A stretch of 9,541 bases of DNA from an uncultured Pseudomonadota bacterium. GTDB lineage: Bacteria > Pseudomonadota > Gammaproteobacteria > Methylococcales > Methylomonadaceae. The notes beneath the pieces were generated by a model. It was not told where the DNA came from and searched no databases. It was given only the letters and a program-made list of their open reading frames with translations. How positions within the stretch are numbered: position 1 is the stretch's first letter; each line of letters begins with the position of its first letter. The stretch is from the NCBI GenBank assembly GCA_903902945.1, contig CAIUWU010000277.1, positions 1 through 9,541 on the forward strand, written 5' to 3'. The translations under genes were made by a program, and so were the position numbers. Below, one piece after another: positions 1 to 5,528 of the stretch.

Positions 1-142
1 TCCGGCATTTCACCGAATAGCCGGGATTGCGACCTTCGATTTTGGCCAGCAAGGTAACCGGCGCACCCTGGGTGATACGGTTGAGTCTAACCAGCGGCGT
101 CTTGCCGATCGCTTGCGAATTATCAGAATACCAATATGACAT
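1..142 (-). CDS. cysK: Cysteine synthase A (O-acetylserine sulfhydrylase A), N-terminal part only
   Basis: CysK makes L-cysteine from O-acetyl-L-serine and sulfide with pyridoxal phosphate, in the cytoplasm; it is the last step of sulfate assimilation. Only the first 47 codons are present and the gene continues beyond position 1. The translated start (MSYWYSDNS, then IGKTPLVRLNRI, then AKIEGRNPGYSVKCR) matches the family's N-terminus closely: the TPLVRLNRI stretch at residues 15-23 and the NPxxSVKCR motif at residues 39-47. Lys45 in that motif corresponds to the lysine that binds PLP. SVKCR points to CysK rather than CysM. The ATG at 142-140 is preceded by AAAGGA at a normal distance, which fixes the start. 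It lies downstream of sbp in the same direction, 175 bp away, with an intrinsic terminator ending only 27 bp upstream of the start codon. Cysteine synthase identity is very secure; CysK versus a paralogue is slightly less so. Confidence 0.93.
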   Translation of the reverse strand, partial: MSYWYSDNSQAIGKTPLVRLNRITQGAPVTLLAKIEGRNPGYSVKCR

Positions 143-169
143 ATGTGTTCCTTTGCATTTCTTCAGGCC

Positions 170-205
170 AAAAAAAAGGCCAGTGGCTTTAAAAGCGCAC
201 TGGCC
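170..205 (-). terminator. Intrinsic terminator downstream of sbp, possibly also a cysK attenuator
   Basis: On the minus strand an 8-bp perfect stem (GGCCAGTG at 205-198 pairing with CACTGGCC at 185-178) continues inward through GCTTT/AAAGC with one bulged base. It is followed directly by eight T (177-170). This is a textbook Rho-independent terminator for a transcript coming from sbp. It ends 27 bp before the cysK start codon, which leaves no room for a separate cysK promoter downstream of it. Confidence 0.9.
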
Positions 206-239
206 TCCGGTTGTCCGGTTGGCTTGATTTGCTTTGAAA

Positions 240-267
240 GTTATCCGTTTATCCCGCCGGCTGTCAA
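240..267 (-). promoter_or_regulatory. Candidate sigma-70 promoter for cysK
   Basis: Minus-strand TTGACA (267-262, a full match to the -35 consensus) is followed after 16 bp by GATAAC (245-240, four of six matches to the -10 consensus). Transcription would start near 233, giving a cysK leader of about 90 nt that contains the terminator hairpin at 170-205. This is seen in sequence only. The promoter lies in the sbp-cysK gap, downstream of the sbp stop codon. CysB may act here, but I see no site I can name. Confidence 0.5.
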
Positions 268-317
268 GCAAGCGACAAATAAATTTTGAGACTTCTCAGA
301 AAATCAACCGGTTAGTA

Positions 318-1319
318 TTAGGGTTGGTAGATCTTGTCGAATACGCCACCATCGGCAAAATGTTTGTTCTGGAATTCGTCCCAGCCACCGAACTGAGCGA
401 TAGTGACCAGTTCCAGTGCCGGAAATTGTTTGGCGTATTTAGCCGCCACTTCTTTGTCGCTGGGGCGGTAATAATGTTTGGCAATCAGTTCCTGACCTTC
501 TTTGCTATACAGATATTTCAGATAAGCACCGGCCACTTCTTCGGTACCGTGTTTACGGGCAACGTCTTCCACTACAGTCACAGGCGGCTCGGCCAGAACG
601 CTGAACGGCGGCACCACAACTTCAAATTTGTCGGCGCCGAATTCTTTCAACACCAAATGCGCTTCGTTTTCCCAAGTAATCAGAACGTCGCCGATTTCGC
701 GCTCAACAAAAGTGGTAGTAGCACCACGGGCGCCGGTATCCAGCACCGGAGCATTTTTGAACAGTTTTTTCAGAAAATCTTTGGCGGCTTCTTCATTGTT
801 GCCGTTGTGTTTCAAGGCATAACCCCAGGCAGCGACATAGTTCCAGCGCGCGCCACCGGATGTTTTAGGATTAGGGGTAACGATGCTGATGCCCGGTTTG
901 ACCAGATCGCTCCAGTCTTTGATGTTTTTAGGATTGCCTTTGCGCACCACAAATACCATGGTCGAAGTATAAGGCGAGCTGTTGTTAGGTAATTGTGACT
1001 GCCAGTTTTCCGGAATCAGTTTGCGTTTGGTGTAGAGCTGGTGAATGTCATAAGAAATCGCCAGCGTCACCACATCGGCTTCGAGACCATCCAGCACCGC
1101 ACGCGCTTGTTTACCACCGCCGCCATGCGATTGTTTGACCGTTACCGTATCACCGGTTTTTTCTTTCCAGTATTTGGCGAATACCTCGTTGTATTCTTTA
1201 TAAAACTCACGAGTCGGGTCGTAAGATACGTTTAACAGATTGATTTCTGCCGCATTGGCCAGCGTGGTCACTGCCACTAACGCCGCTACCGCAAACGATT
1301 TGAAAGAGTATTTTCTCAT
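318..1319 (-). CDS. sbp: Periplasmic sulfate-binding protein of the sulfate ABC importer
   Basis: Sbp captures sulfate in the periplasm and delivers it to the CysTWA permease. The protein is 333 residues, the usual length. Residues 1-23 are a Sec signal peptide (MRKYSFKSFAV..., ending ANA before AEIN). Family motifs follow in order: VSYDPTREFY at 31-40, SHGGGGKQARAV at 64-75 (many homologues have SHGGSGKQ), SPYTSTMVFVVRKGNP at 115-130, NPKTSGGARWNYVAAWGYA at 150-168, and DVLITWENEA at 211-220 with the tryptophan expected to contact sulfate. An in-frame upstream start at 1427 would put 36 unrelated residues before the signal peptide, so I choose the ATG at 1319, which has AGGA just upstream. 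It could be the closely related thiosulfate binder CysP, but the overall match favours Sbp. It follows the porin by 123 bp and is followed by a strong terminator. Expression under sulfur limitation is expected from the family and not shown here. Confidence 0.95.
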   Translation of the reverse strand: MRKYSFKSFAVAALVAVTTLANAAEINLLNVSYDPTREFYKEYNEVFAKYWKEKTGDTVTVKQSHGGGGKQARAVLDGLEADVVTLAISYDIHQLYTKRKLIPENWQSQLPNNSSPYTSTMVFVVRKGNPKNIKDWSDLVKPGISIVTPNPKTSGGARWNYVAAWGYALKHNGNNEEAAKDFLKKLFKNAPVLDTGARGATTTFVEREIGDVLITWENEAHLVLKEFGADKFEVVVPPFSVLAEPPVTVVEDVARKHGTEEVAGAYLKYLYSKEGQELIAKHYYRPSDKEVAAKYAKQFPALELVTIAQFGGWDEFQNKHFADGGVFDKIYQP

Positions 1320-1365
1320 TTTGGGTCCTGATGGGTTAAAGGAAATCTGAGTGCCCTGTGTCAAC

Positions 1366-1381
1366 TCCGCATCCTTGCGGA
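1366..1381 (-). repeat. Short inverted repeat (hairpin) upstream of sbp
   Basis: Six-base arms TCCGCA/TGCGGA (1366-1371 and 1376-1381) are separated by a 4-base loop. On the mRNA this hairpin directly abuts the longer hairpin at 1381-1413. There is no T run after it, so it is not an intrinsic terminator. It probably shapes the porin-sbp intercistronic RNA. Confidence 0.6.
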
Positions 1382-1413
1382 TCAGCTGAAAAATTCGTCC
1401 TGCTTCAGCTGAT
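1381..1413 (-). repeat. 10-bp perfect inverted repeat between porin and sbp
   Basis: ATCAGCTGAA (1381-1390) and its exact reverse complement TTCAGCTGAT (1404-1413) are separated by 13 bases. In the transcript this makes a stem of ten pairs 30 nt after the porin stop codon. No T tract follows, so simple intrinsic termination is unlikely. An mRNA-stabilising or processing element, or a Rho-linked partial stop between the two genes, is more plausible. Confidence 0.7.
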
Positions 1414-1442
1414 AGGTCTCCTGACAACTATGACAAACTGTT

Positions 1443-2990
1443 TTAGAACGCTAACTGGAAGCGGGTGCCGAAGATTTTTTCTTTAGGCCGATCCCACACA
1501 TTTACTCCTGAGCCCGCCCCGCCTGTAAAATCAGTCTCTTCATAATCAGCACGGACAATTGCGTTTTGGGTCAAGAACCAATTAAGACCGACAGCCCAAG
1601 CAGCAGATTGTCTGATATTAGTTGTCTTAGATAATCCACCGATGCTGAAGTTAGTAGGATCAATATCGAGGTGACTGAACCGAATACCTAACTGCAATGC
1701 ACCCCATGTTCCTTCTGATGGGTTGAAGTTACGGATCGGTTTAACACCTTGGAAAGTCGCGTCTTCACCGGTTAACACATATGAAAACTGTGTCTGCCAT
1801 GCAGAGTTGTTAGCGGTGAAGTTTTTATTGGCAGCTGCATTCAAATGGTACTGAGACAACACATATTCACCCATAAATCCAAAGGGACCAGCGTACCAAT
1901 AAGCCTGTGGATAAATTCTGATATGTGTACCTTGCGCACCTAAACTTGATGCGTTGAAAATAGTTTGCTGACTAATGTTTGATGGATACGAGGGGCCGGA
2001 AAGTCCATTAGTGCCAATTGTGCCCGCATTAGGATGCGCCCAGCTACCCGCGATACCTAAGCCCAATCCTTCCAACCAATCATACCCAGAATGTTGAAAT
2101 GGATGCGCCCAGATACGGCCATCGAACTCTTTGTCATCAAATTTTGTTTGACCATCGGCGCCAGGTTTGCCGTTATCACCGGCACCATTAAACACACCTA
2201 ATTGGTAACTGATAAAGTTTTTGAAGTCCACCGGACCACCGTATTCAGCCTTATAACCGGGCTTGGCAAATTCGCCGTGCAGCATGATACCGACATCACG
2301 GTTACTGGCCAGATAAGTCGGTGCCGCCCGCTCCAGAAACATGCCATCGGCATCGCCTTGTAAACGTTCCAAGCTTAAAGGGGTTTTCTGCTTACCGACA
2401 CTCAGGCTGGCAAAGGATTGATAGGCATAATCCAGATAAGCATCTGGCAACAAATCGGATGCCGCGAAATCGGGCATGATTTTGAAGTAAATATTGTCAA
2501 AGAATTTGCCTTCCAACCAAACTCGCGCCTGCTTCAATTGAAATTGATCCGGCAGACCAGAACTGGTAGCAGTGCCACCTGCTGTTCTTGCACCACCATG
2601 ATCTTCCGCATAAAAACGGCCATCGCCCTGCACCGCGCCGCGAATTCTGACTTGATGTTTGCCATCCTGCGAGGTAATCCGAAAACCATCCGGACCGGCA
2701 TCGAACTTAGGCAGTTTCAACGCATTGGCTTCATTAACTTCTTTTTCCACTTCGAACTTGCGTTCCAGGGTATTGATTTTGGTTTTCAGTTTTTCAACTT
2801 CCGGGGCTGCCTGCGCTGTGGTGGCGGGCGCCGGCGCCACTGCCGTGGCTTTTTCAAATTTTTCTAGTCGGGCTTCCAGCTCACGGATACGTTGTTCGAG
2901 AGCATCGGAGTTTGCCGCCTGAGCCGCCGGTATTGAAAATAGCGCCAGTGCAATACCGCTGGCTAAAGTAGATTGTTTAAATAGTTTCAT
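1443..2990 (-). CDS. Outer-membrane porin of the OprP/OprO (phosphate-selective porin) family, probably for sulfate
   Basis: This is a 515-residue outer-membrane beta-barrel protein. A signal peptide spans residues 1-25 (MKLFKQSTLASG..., ending AAQA). Two short predicted coiled-coil stretches follow (about 27-50 and 64-90), joined by an Ala/Pro-rich linker at 51-63; such a segment often precedes the barrel in this family and may aid trimerisation. The barrel starts near residue 100 with the family's DGFRITSQDGKHQVRIRGAVQ pattern. LSVGKQKTPLSLERLQGDADGMFLERAAP (196-224, quoted in part: GKQKTPLSLERL) and NRDVGIMLHGE (230-240) are typical of OprP/OprO proteins. The last residue is Phe, as in barrels recognised by the BAM machinery. 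Known members carry anions such as phosphate and pyrophosphate. Its position between oscA and sbp suggests a sulfate or organosulfur-anion channel; that specificity is inference. The ATG start has only a weak GGGA ribosome site. Confidence 0.9.
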   Translation of the reverse strand: MKLFKQSTLASGIALALFSIPAAQAANSDALEQRIRELEARLEKFEKATAVAPAPATTAQAAPEVEKLKTKINTLERKFEVEKEVNEANALKLPKFDAGPDGFRITSQDGKHQVRIRGAVQGDGRFYAEDHGGARTAGGTATSSGLPDQFQLKQARVWLEGKFFDNIYFKIMPDFAASDLLPDAYLDYAYQSFASLSVGKQKTPLSLERLQGDADGMFLERAAPTYLASNRDVGIMLHGEFAKPGYKAEYGGPVDFKNFISYQLGVFNGAGDNGKPGADGQTKFDDKEFDGRIWAHPFQHSGYDWLEGLGLGIAGSWAHPNAGTIGTNGLSGPSYPSNISQQTIFNASSLGAQGTHIRIYPQAYWYAGPFGFMGEYVLSQYHLNAAANKNFTANNSAWQTQFSYVLTGEDATFQGVKPIRNFNPSEGTWGALQLGIRFSHLDIDPTNFSIGGLSKTTNIRQSAAWAVGLNWFLTQNAIVRADYEETDFTGGAGSGVNVWDRPKEKIFGTRFQLAF

Positions 2991-3023
2991 CTGTCATTCC
3001 CATTGCTTATAACTTCCGGTTTG

Positions 3024-3075
3024 CCGGTCAGTTAATCGTTAATATTTTTTAATAATTCAGTCGCCGGCTGACCGG
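3024..3075. repeat. Inverted repeat in the oscA-porin gap
   Basis: CCGGTCAG (3024-3031) and its reverse complement CTGACCGG (3068-3075) flank a 36-base stretch whose inner part is rich in A and T. The gap is 98 bp. The arms could pair in RNA and so cap the oscA 3' end, or the A+T-rich core could hold a secondary porin promoter. I cannot choose between these. An 8-bp match over this distance may also be chance. Confidence 0.4.
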
Positions 3076-3088
3076 TAGATCTCATACG

Positions 3089-3265
3089 TTATTTTGACTC
3101 TGTGACACGAAATCTCTCGCGCTTATCAATTTGCACTACCCGTCCGTCATGAACCACTATTTCAATTGATCCAAAACGAATTTCCTGCAGAATAGCCGCA
3201 ATTTGCAAGGCAATTTCTTTGTGATCATCAGACTTTAAAACCTTAGTATTAGCGTCAATTACCAC
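3089..3265 (-). CDS. oscA: Small OscA/YezD-family protein (DUF2292)
   Basis: This is a 58-residue reading frame with a GTG start at 3265-3263, a perfect AGGAGG ribosome site four bases upstream, and a TAA stop. The product begins MVIDANTKVLKSDD and its core is ILQEIRFGSIEIVVHDG followed by RVVQIDKRERFRV. The pattern LxEIRFGSIxIxVHDGxVVQIDK is the hallmark of DUF2292 (YezD family). As I recall, the Pseudomonas homologue OscA is encoded beside sbp and is needed under sulfur starvation, for organosulfur use and for chromate tolerance. Its molecular function is unknown. The predicted fold is a helix (about 14-30) followed by a beta hairpin; there is no signal peptide, so it is probably cytoplasmic. 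Here it leads the porin-sbp unit, 98 bp before the porin. The size and GTG start make it easy to miss. Family call is confident; the gene name is transferred by similarity and context. Confidence 0.88.
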   Translation of the reverse strand: MVIDANTKVLKSDDHKEIALQIAAILQEIRFGSIEIVVHDGRVVQIDKRERFRVTESK

Positions 3266-3269
3266 GTTG

Positions 3270-3275
3270 CCTCCT
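3270..3275 (-). promoter_or_regulatory. Strong ribosome binding site deciding the oscA GTG start
   Basis: Minus-strand AGGAGG, a full match to the anti-Shine-Dalgarno sequence, lies four bases before GTG at 3265. No ATG lies nearby in the same frame, so this site selects the GTG. Its strength suggests high translation of the small protein when transcribed. Confidence 0.8.
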
Positions 3276-3301
3276 GTTTATTTAACGTCCTTATTAAAAA
3301 C

Positions 3302-3320
3302 TGGTTAAAAGCATTAACCA
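3302..3320. promoter_or_regulatory. Candidate operator (dyad) upstream of oscA-porin-sbp
   Basis: The perfect dyad TGGTTAA-N5-TTAACCA is centred 46 bp upstream of the oscA start codon. Its core TTAAAAGCATTAA fits the T-N11-A pattern bound by many LysR-type regulators, and cysB is the neighbouring gene. It could be a CysB site for the oscA-porin-sbp unit. CysB sites in enterobacteria are poorly conserved, so the assignment is inference. Confidence 0.4.
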
Positions 3321-3332
3321 CCAAATGTTGTT

Positions 3333-3370
3333 GAAATGGTACAAACCAAAACAGGCAAATGGAAATGGTA
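3333..3370. repeat. Paired 9-bp direct repeats upstream of oscA
   Basis: GAAATGGTA occurs at 3333-3341 and again at 3362-3370, 29 bp apart, so almost three helical turns separate the copies. Related AAATG words lie at 3323 and 3357. Just beyond, GAATATC is repeated in tandem (3382-3388 and 3389-3395). Repeats on one face of the helix upstream of a gene are typical of activator sites. I could not identify a convincing -35/-10 pair, which is consistent with, though not proof of, an activator-dependent promoter. Confidence 0.4.
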
Positions 3371-3420
3371 TTATTAGAATTGAATATCGAATATCACGAT
3401 ATAAGAGAGGCGCAATGCAT

Positions 3421-3456
3421 AAAAAAACCTGATCAGCAAAGGCTACTCATCAGGTT
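3421..3456 (-). terminator. Intrinsic terminator of the cysTWA-cysB operon
   Basis: On the minus strand AACCTGAT (3456-3449) pairs perfectly with ATCAGGTT (3433-3426) around a 15-base loop. With the TT of the stem, the T tract runs seven bases (3427-3421). It begins 20 bp after the cysB stop codon. It separates the cysB transcript from the oscA-porin-sbp unit, which therefore needs its own promoter in 3276-3420. Confidence 0.88.
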
Positions 3457-3475
3457 GATAGGGAATCGATAATGC

Positions 3476-4375
3476 TTATTTGTGCAGATGATTGGATTGA
3501 TTAACCAATTCTTTAATAAAGTAATTGAGATAATCGGGCAAATAAAGTTGTTTCAAATACGCAATTTTGGTTACCGAGCGATTGATCAGATGCGTCAGAT
3601 CGATCTCGCATAAGTCAGCATCAACTACCGGATCATAGGCCATACTGGCGATAATTCCGACCCCTAACCCCAGCTTGACATAGGTTTTGATAATGTCGGA
3701 ATCGGCAGCCGATAGCGTAATGTTGAGATTCTGTCCGGCATTCTTAAAGGCTTTTTCGATATTCGAACGGCCAGTAAAGCCCGGCAGATAGGTCAGAATC
3801 GGATATTGCGCCAATCTGCCCAGGTTTACTTCGCCAATCGCCAGCGGATGATTTTTCGGTACTACGGCAACGTGATGCCATTCATAGCAGCTCTTGACGA
3901 TCAGCTTTTCATCTTCATCGAGTTTTTCGGTACAAATTGCGATATCGGCATGATGATGATGCAGGCTTTCAATCAGATTGTCAGGCGATGACTGCACCAT
4001 GAAAATACTGAAATCCGGATATTTTTCGCGAAATAAGCGTATCGGCTCCGGTAATAAGTATTTGGCCTGGGTGTGGGTGGTTGCAATCCGTAAGCTACCA
4101 TTACGATTGGCTTTAAAATCGTCGGCTATGGATTGGATATTTAATTTAGAGGTATTGATGCGCTCAACTTCCTCCATGATCCGTTCGCCTAATGGCGTGA
4201 GACCCAGCAGTTTTTTGCCATAACGCTCGAATATCGGCGACCCCAATTCGTCTTCGAGTAATTGCAACTGACGACTGGCCGCCGACTGAACCACATTCAT
4301 TTTCTGGGCAGCTTTCGACTGGTTATATTGGGTCTCCTGCAAAATGCGCAGTAGTTCAAGCTGATTAAGATTCAT
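3476..4375 (-). CDS. cysB: LysR-type transcriptional regulator CysB (sulfur assimilation)
   Basis: CysB activates sulfate-assimilation genes in response to acetylserine, the sign of cysteine shortage. The 299-residue protein has an N-terminal winged helix-turn-helix (about 1-60; QSKAAQKMNVVQSAASRQLQLLEDELG) and a two-lobed effector domain. Diagnostic CysB/Cbl motifs are present: ATTHTQAKY at 98-106, where Thr100, Thr102 and Gln103 line up with effector-pocket residues of the enterobacterial protein, TE at 149-150, and GFTGRS at 199-204, followed by DSDIIKTYVKLGLGVGIIASMA (in part DIIKTYVKLGLG). It is about 25 residues shorter at the C-terminus than enterobacterial CysB, and residues 139-142 are four histidines. 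AGGGA lies seven bases before the ATG. It follows cysA by 64 bp without a visible terminator, so it is probably co-transcribed with the importer genes. The relative Cbl is possible, but this is the only such regulator here and a CysB role is more likely. Confidence 0.92.
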   Translation of the reverse strand: MNLNQLELLRILQETQYNQSKAAQKMNVVQSAASRQLQLLEDELGSPIFERYGKKLLGLTPLGERIMEEVERINTSKLNIQSIADDFKANRNGSLRIATTHTQAKYLLPEPIRLFREKYPDFSIFMVQSSPDNLIESLHHHHADIAICTEKLDEDEKLIVKSCYEWHHVAVVPKNHPLAIGEVNLGRLAQYPILTYLPGFTGRSNIEKAFKNAGQNLNITLSAADSDIIKTYVKLGLGVGIIASMAYDPVVDADLCEIDLTHLINRSVTKIAYLKQLYLPDYLNYFIKELVNQSNHLHK

Positions 4376-4402
4376 GATATTTCCCTATCAATGATTAATA
4401 TT

Positions 4403-4418
4403 ACTAATTCCCATTAGT
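4403..4418. promoter_or_regulatory. Small dyad upstream of cysB
   Basis: ACTAAT and ATTAGT form a perfect inverted repeat around TCCC, 27 bp before the cysB start codon in an A+T-rich gap of 64 bp. It may be an autoregulatory operator or a weak mRNA hairpin. A six-base dyad in A+T-rich DNA is only weak evidence. Confidence 0.3.
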
Positions 4419-4439
4419 TAAATAGCCAACAAAATTAAT

Positions 4440-5474
4440 TTAATTAAACCAGTTGGCATGTTTAATTTTGACAATAACATGATCCCCTTTATCCAGAGTT
4501 AATTGTTTGAAATGTTCACTGGGCATTTCTGCAAACAGACTTTTGGTGTCCGGTAATAACGCATTGAATAATTCAATCCGGATAATGGCGCCCAAATGCT
4601 GCCAGTCTTTAATGATCACCGGAGACTGGCTGGCATTTTCTGCCTTGCTCAAATCGATGTGATGCGGCCTGATGTGAGCCACAGAACCCAGTTCACCATC
4701 GAGACCGGTAGTGCTTAACCACACTTTTTCTGCCTGATCGACACGAATGATATTGGTCTGACCGATGAACTTGGAAACGAAAGCATTGCTAGGATGATCA
4801 TAAATTGCCGAGGGAGCCCCCTGCTGTTCAATCTGTCCATGATTGAGCACTACCACCTGACTGGCAACCTCCATCGCTTCTTCCTGATCATGGGTGACAA
4901 AAATACTGGTGACATGCAATTCATGATGCAGATTTCTTAACCATTGGCGCAAATCTTTACGCACACTGGCATCAAGGGCGCCGAACGGCTCATCCAGCAA
5001 TAACACATTTGGTTCGACAGCCAGTGCCCGAGCCAAGGCAATCCGTTGTCGCTGACCACCCGATAACTGATCGGGAAAACGGTCTGCCAGCCAACCCAGT
5101 TGCACCAGATCGAGCAATGATTTTACTTTCTTACTGATCTCGGCTTCACCGGGTCTTGATTGACGCGGTTTAACCCGCAAACCGAACGCCACATTATCGA
5201 ACACGGTCATATGACGGAACAGTGCGTAATGCTGAAACACAAAACCGATACCGCGATGGCTGACGTGCTCACTGGTTTTATCCTGTCCATTAATCACCAC
5301 ATGGCCGGCATCAGGCGACTCCAGACCGGCAATGATTCTGAGCAAGGTGGTTTTGCCGCAACCGGATGGCCCTAACAAAGCCACTAAATCGCCTTCAGGA
5401 ATTTCCAGGCTGACATTATTCAGTGCGGCGAATTGACCAAAGTTTTTGCTGATGTTTGATAACACAATACTCAT
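4440..5474 (-). CDS. cysA: Sulfate/thiosulfate importer ATP-binding subunit CysA
   Basis: CysA hydrolyses ATP in the cytoplasm to drive sulfate import through CysT and CysW (ABC importer of the CysPUWA/SulT family). The 344-residue protein has all ATPase motifs: Walker A GPSGCGKT (35-42), Q-loop Gln81 in FVFQHYALF, signature LSGGQRQR (137-144), Walker B LLLDEPFGALD (158-168) with the catalytic Glu162, and the switch histidine His195 in VTHDQEEAM. After about residue 235 comes the C-terminal TOBE-type domain, with IRPHHIDL at 268-275, as in CysA and related importers. Length is slightly under the enterobacterial protein (about 365). It is third in the cysT-cysW-cysA-cysB series, 54 bp after cysW. 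Substrate assignment rests mainly on the company of CysT, CysW, Sbp and CysB; the ATPase call itself is certain. Confidence 0.95.
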   Translation of the reverse strand: MSIVLSNISKNFGQFAALNNVSLEIPEGDLVALLGPSGCGKTTLLRIIAGLESPDAGHVVINGQDKTSEHVSHRGIGFVFQHYALFRHMTVFDNVAFGLRVKPRQSRPGEAEISKKVKSLLDLVQLGWLADRFPDQLSGGQRQRIALARALAVEPNVLLLDEPFGALDASVRKDLRQWLRNLHHELHVTSIFVTHDQEEAMEVASQVVVLNHGQIEQQGAPSAIYDHPSNAFVSKFIGQTNIIRVDQAEKVWLSTTGLDGELGSVAHIRPHHIDLSKAENASQSPVIIKDWQHLGAIIRIELFNALLPDTKSLFAEMPSEHFKQLTLDKGDHVIVKIKHANWFN

Positions 5475-5528
5475 GGCGGTTCTCTTAAAAAAATCGATAA
5501 AAATCCAAAAACGTATCGCAACCCAGCC

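Noticed and set aside
234..992. 252-codon plus-strand frame antisense to sbp
   Set aside because: It lies entirely opposite a certain sbp gene and its Phe/Gln/His-rich product is what an antisense frame gives; no family is recognisable.
1335..1364. TTGACA (1364-1359) with TTTAAC 18 bp downstream as an sbp promoter
   Set aside because: The start site would fall about at 1328, inside the sbp ribosome binding site, leaving a leader too short to use it. The -10 is weak, so I treat the -35 match as chance.
1320..1427. In-frame extension of sbp to a start at 1427, adding 36 residues
   Set aside because: The extension has no family similarity and would bury the signal peptide; the ATG at 1319 has its own AGGA and is followed directly by a typical signal sequence. 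The extended stretch also contains the intercistronic hairpins.
5475..5528. A+T-rich stem (CGATA/TATCG) followed by seven T in the cysW-cysA gap as a terminator
   Set aside because: The stem has only five pairs with few G-C and a 14-base loop, and it would cut the importer operon. At most it is a weak attenuator.
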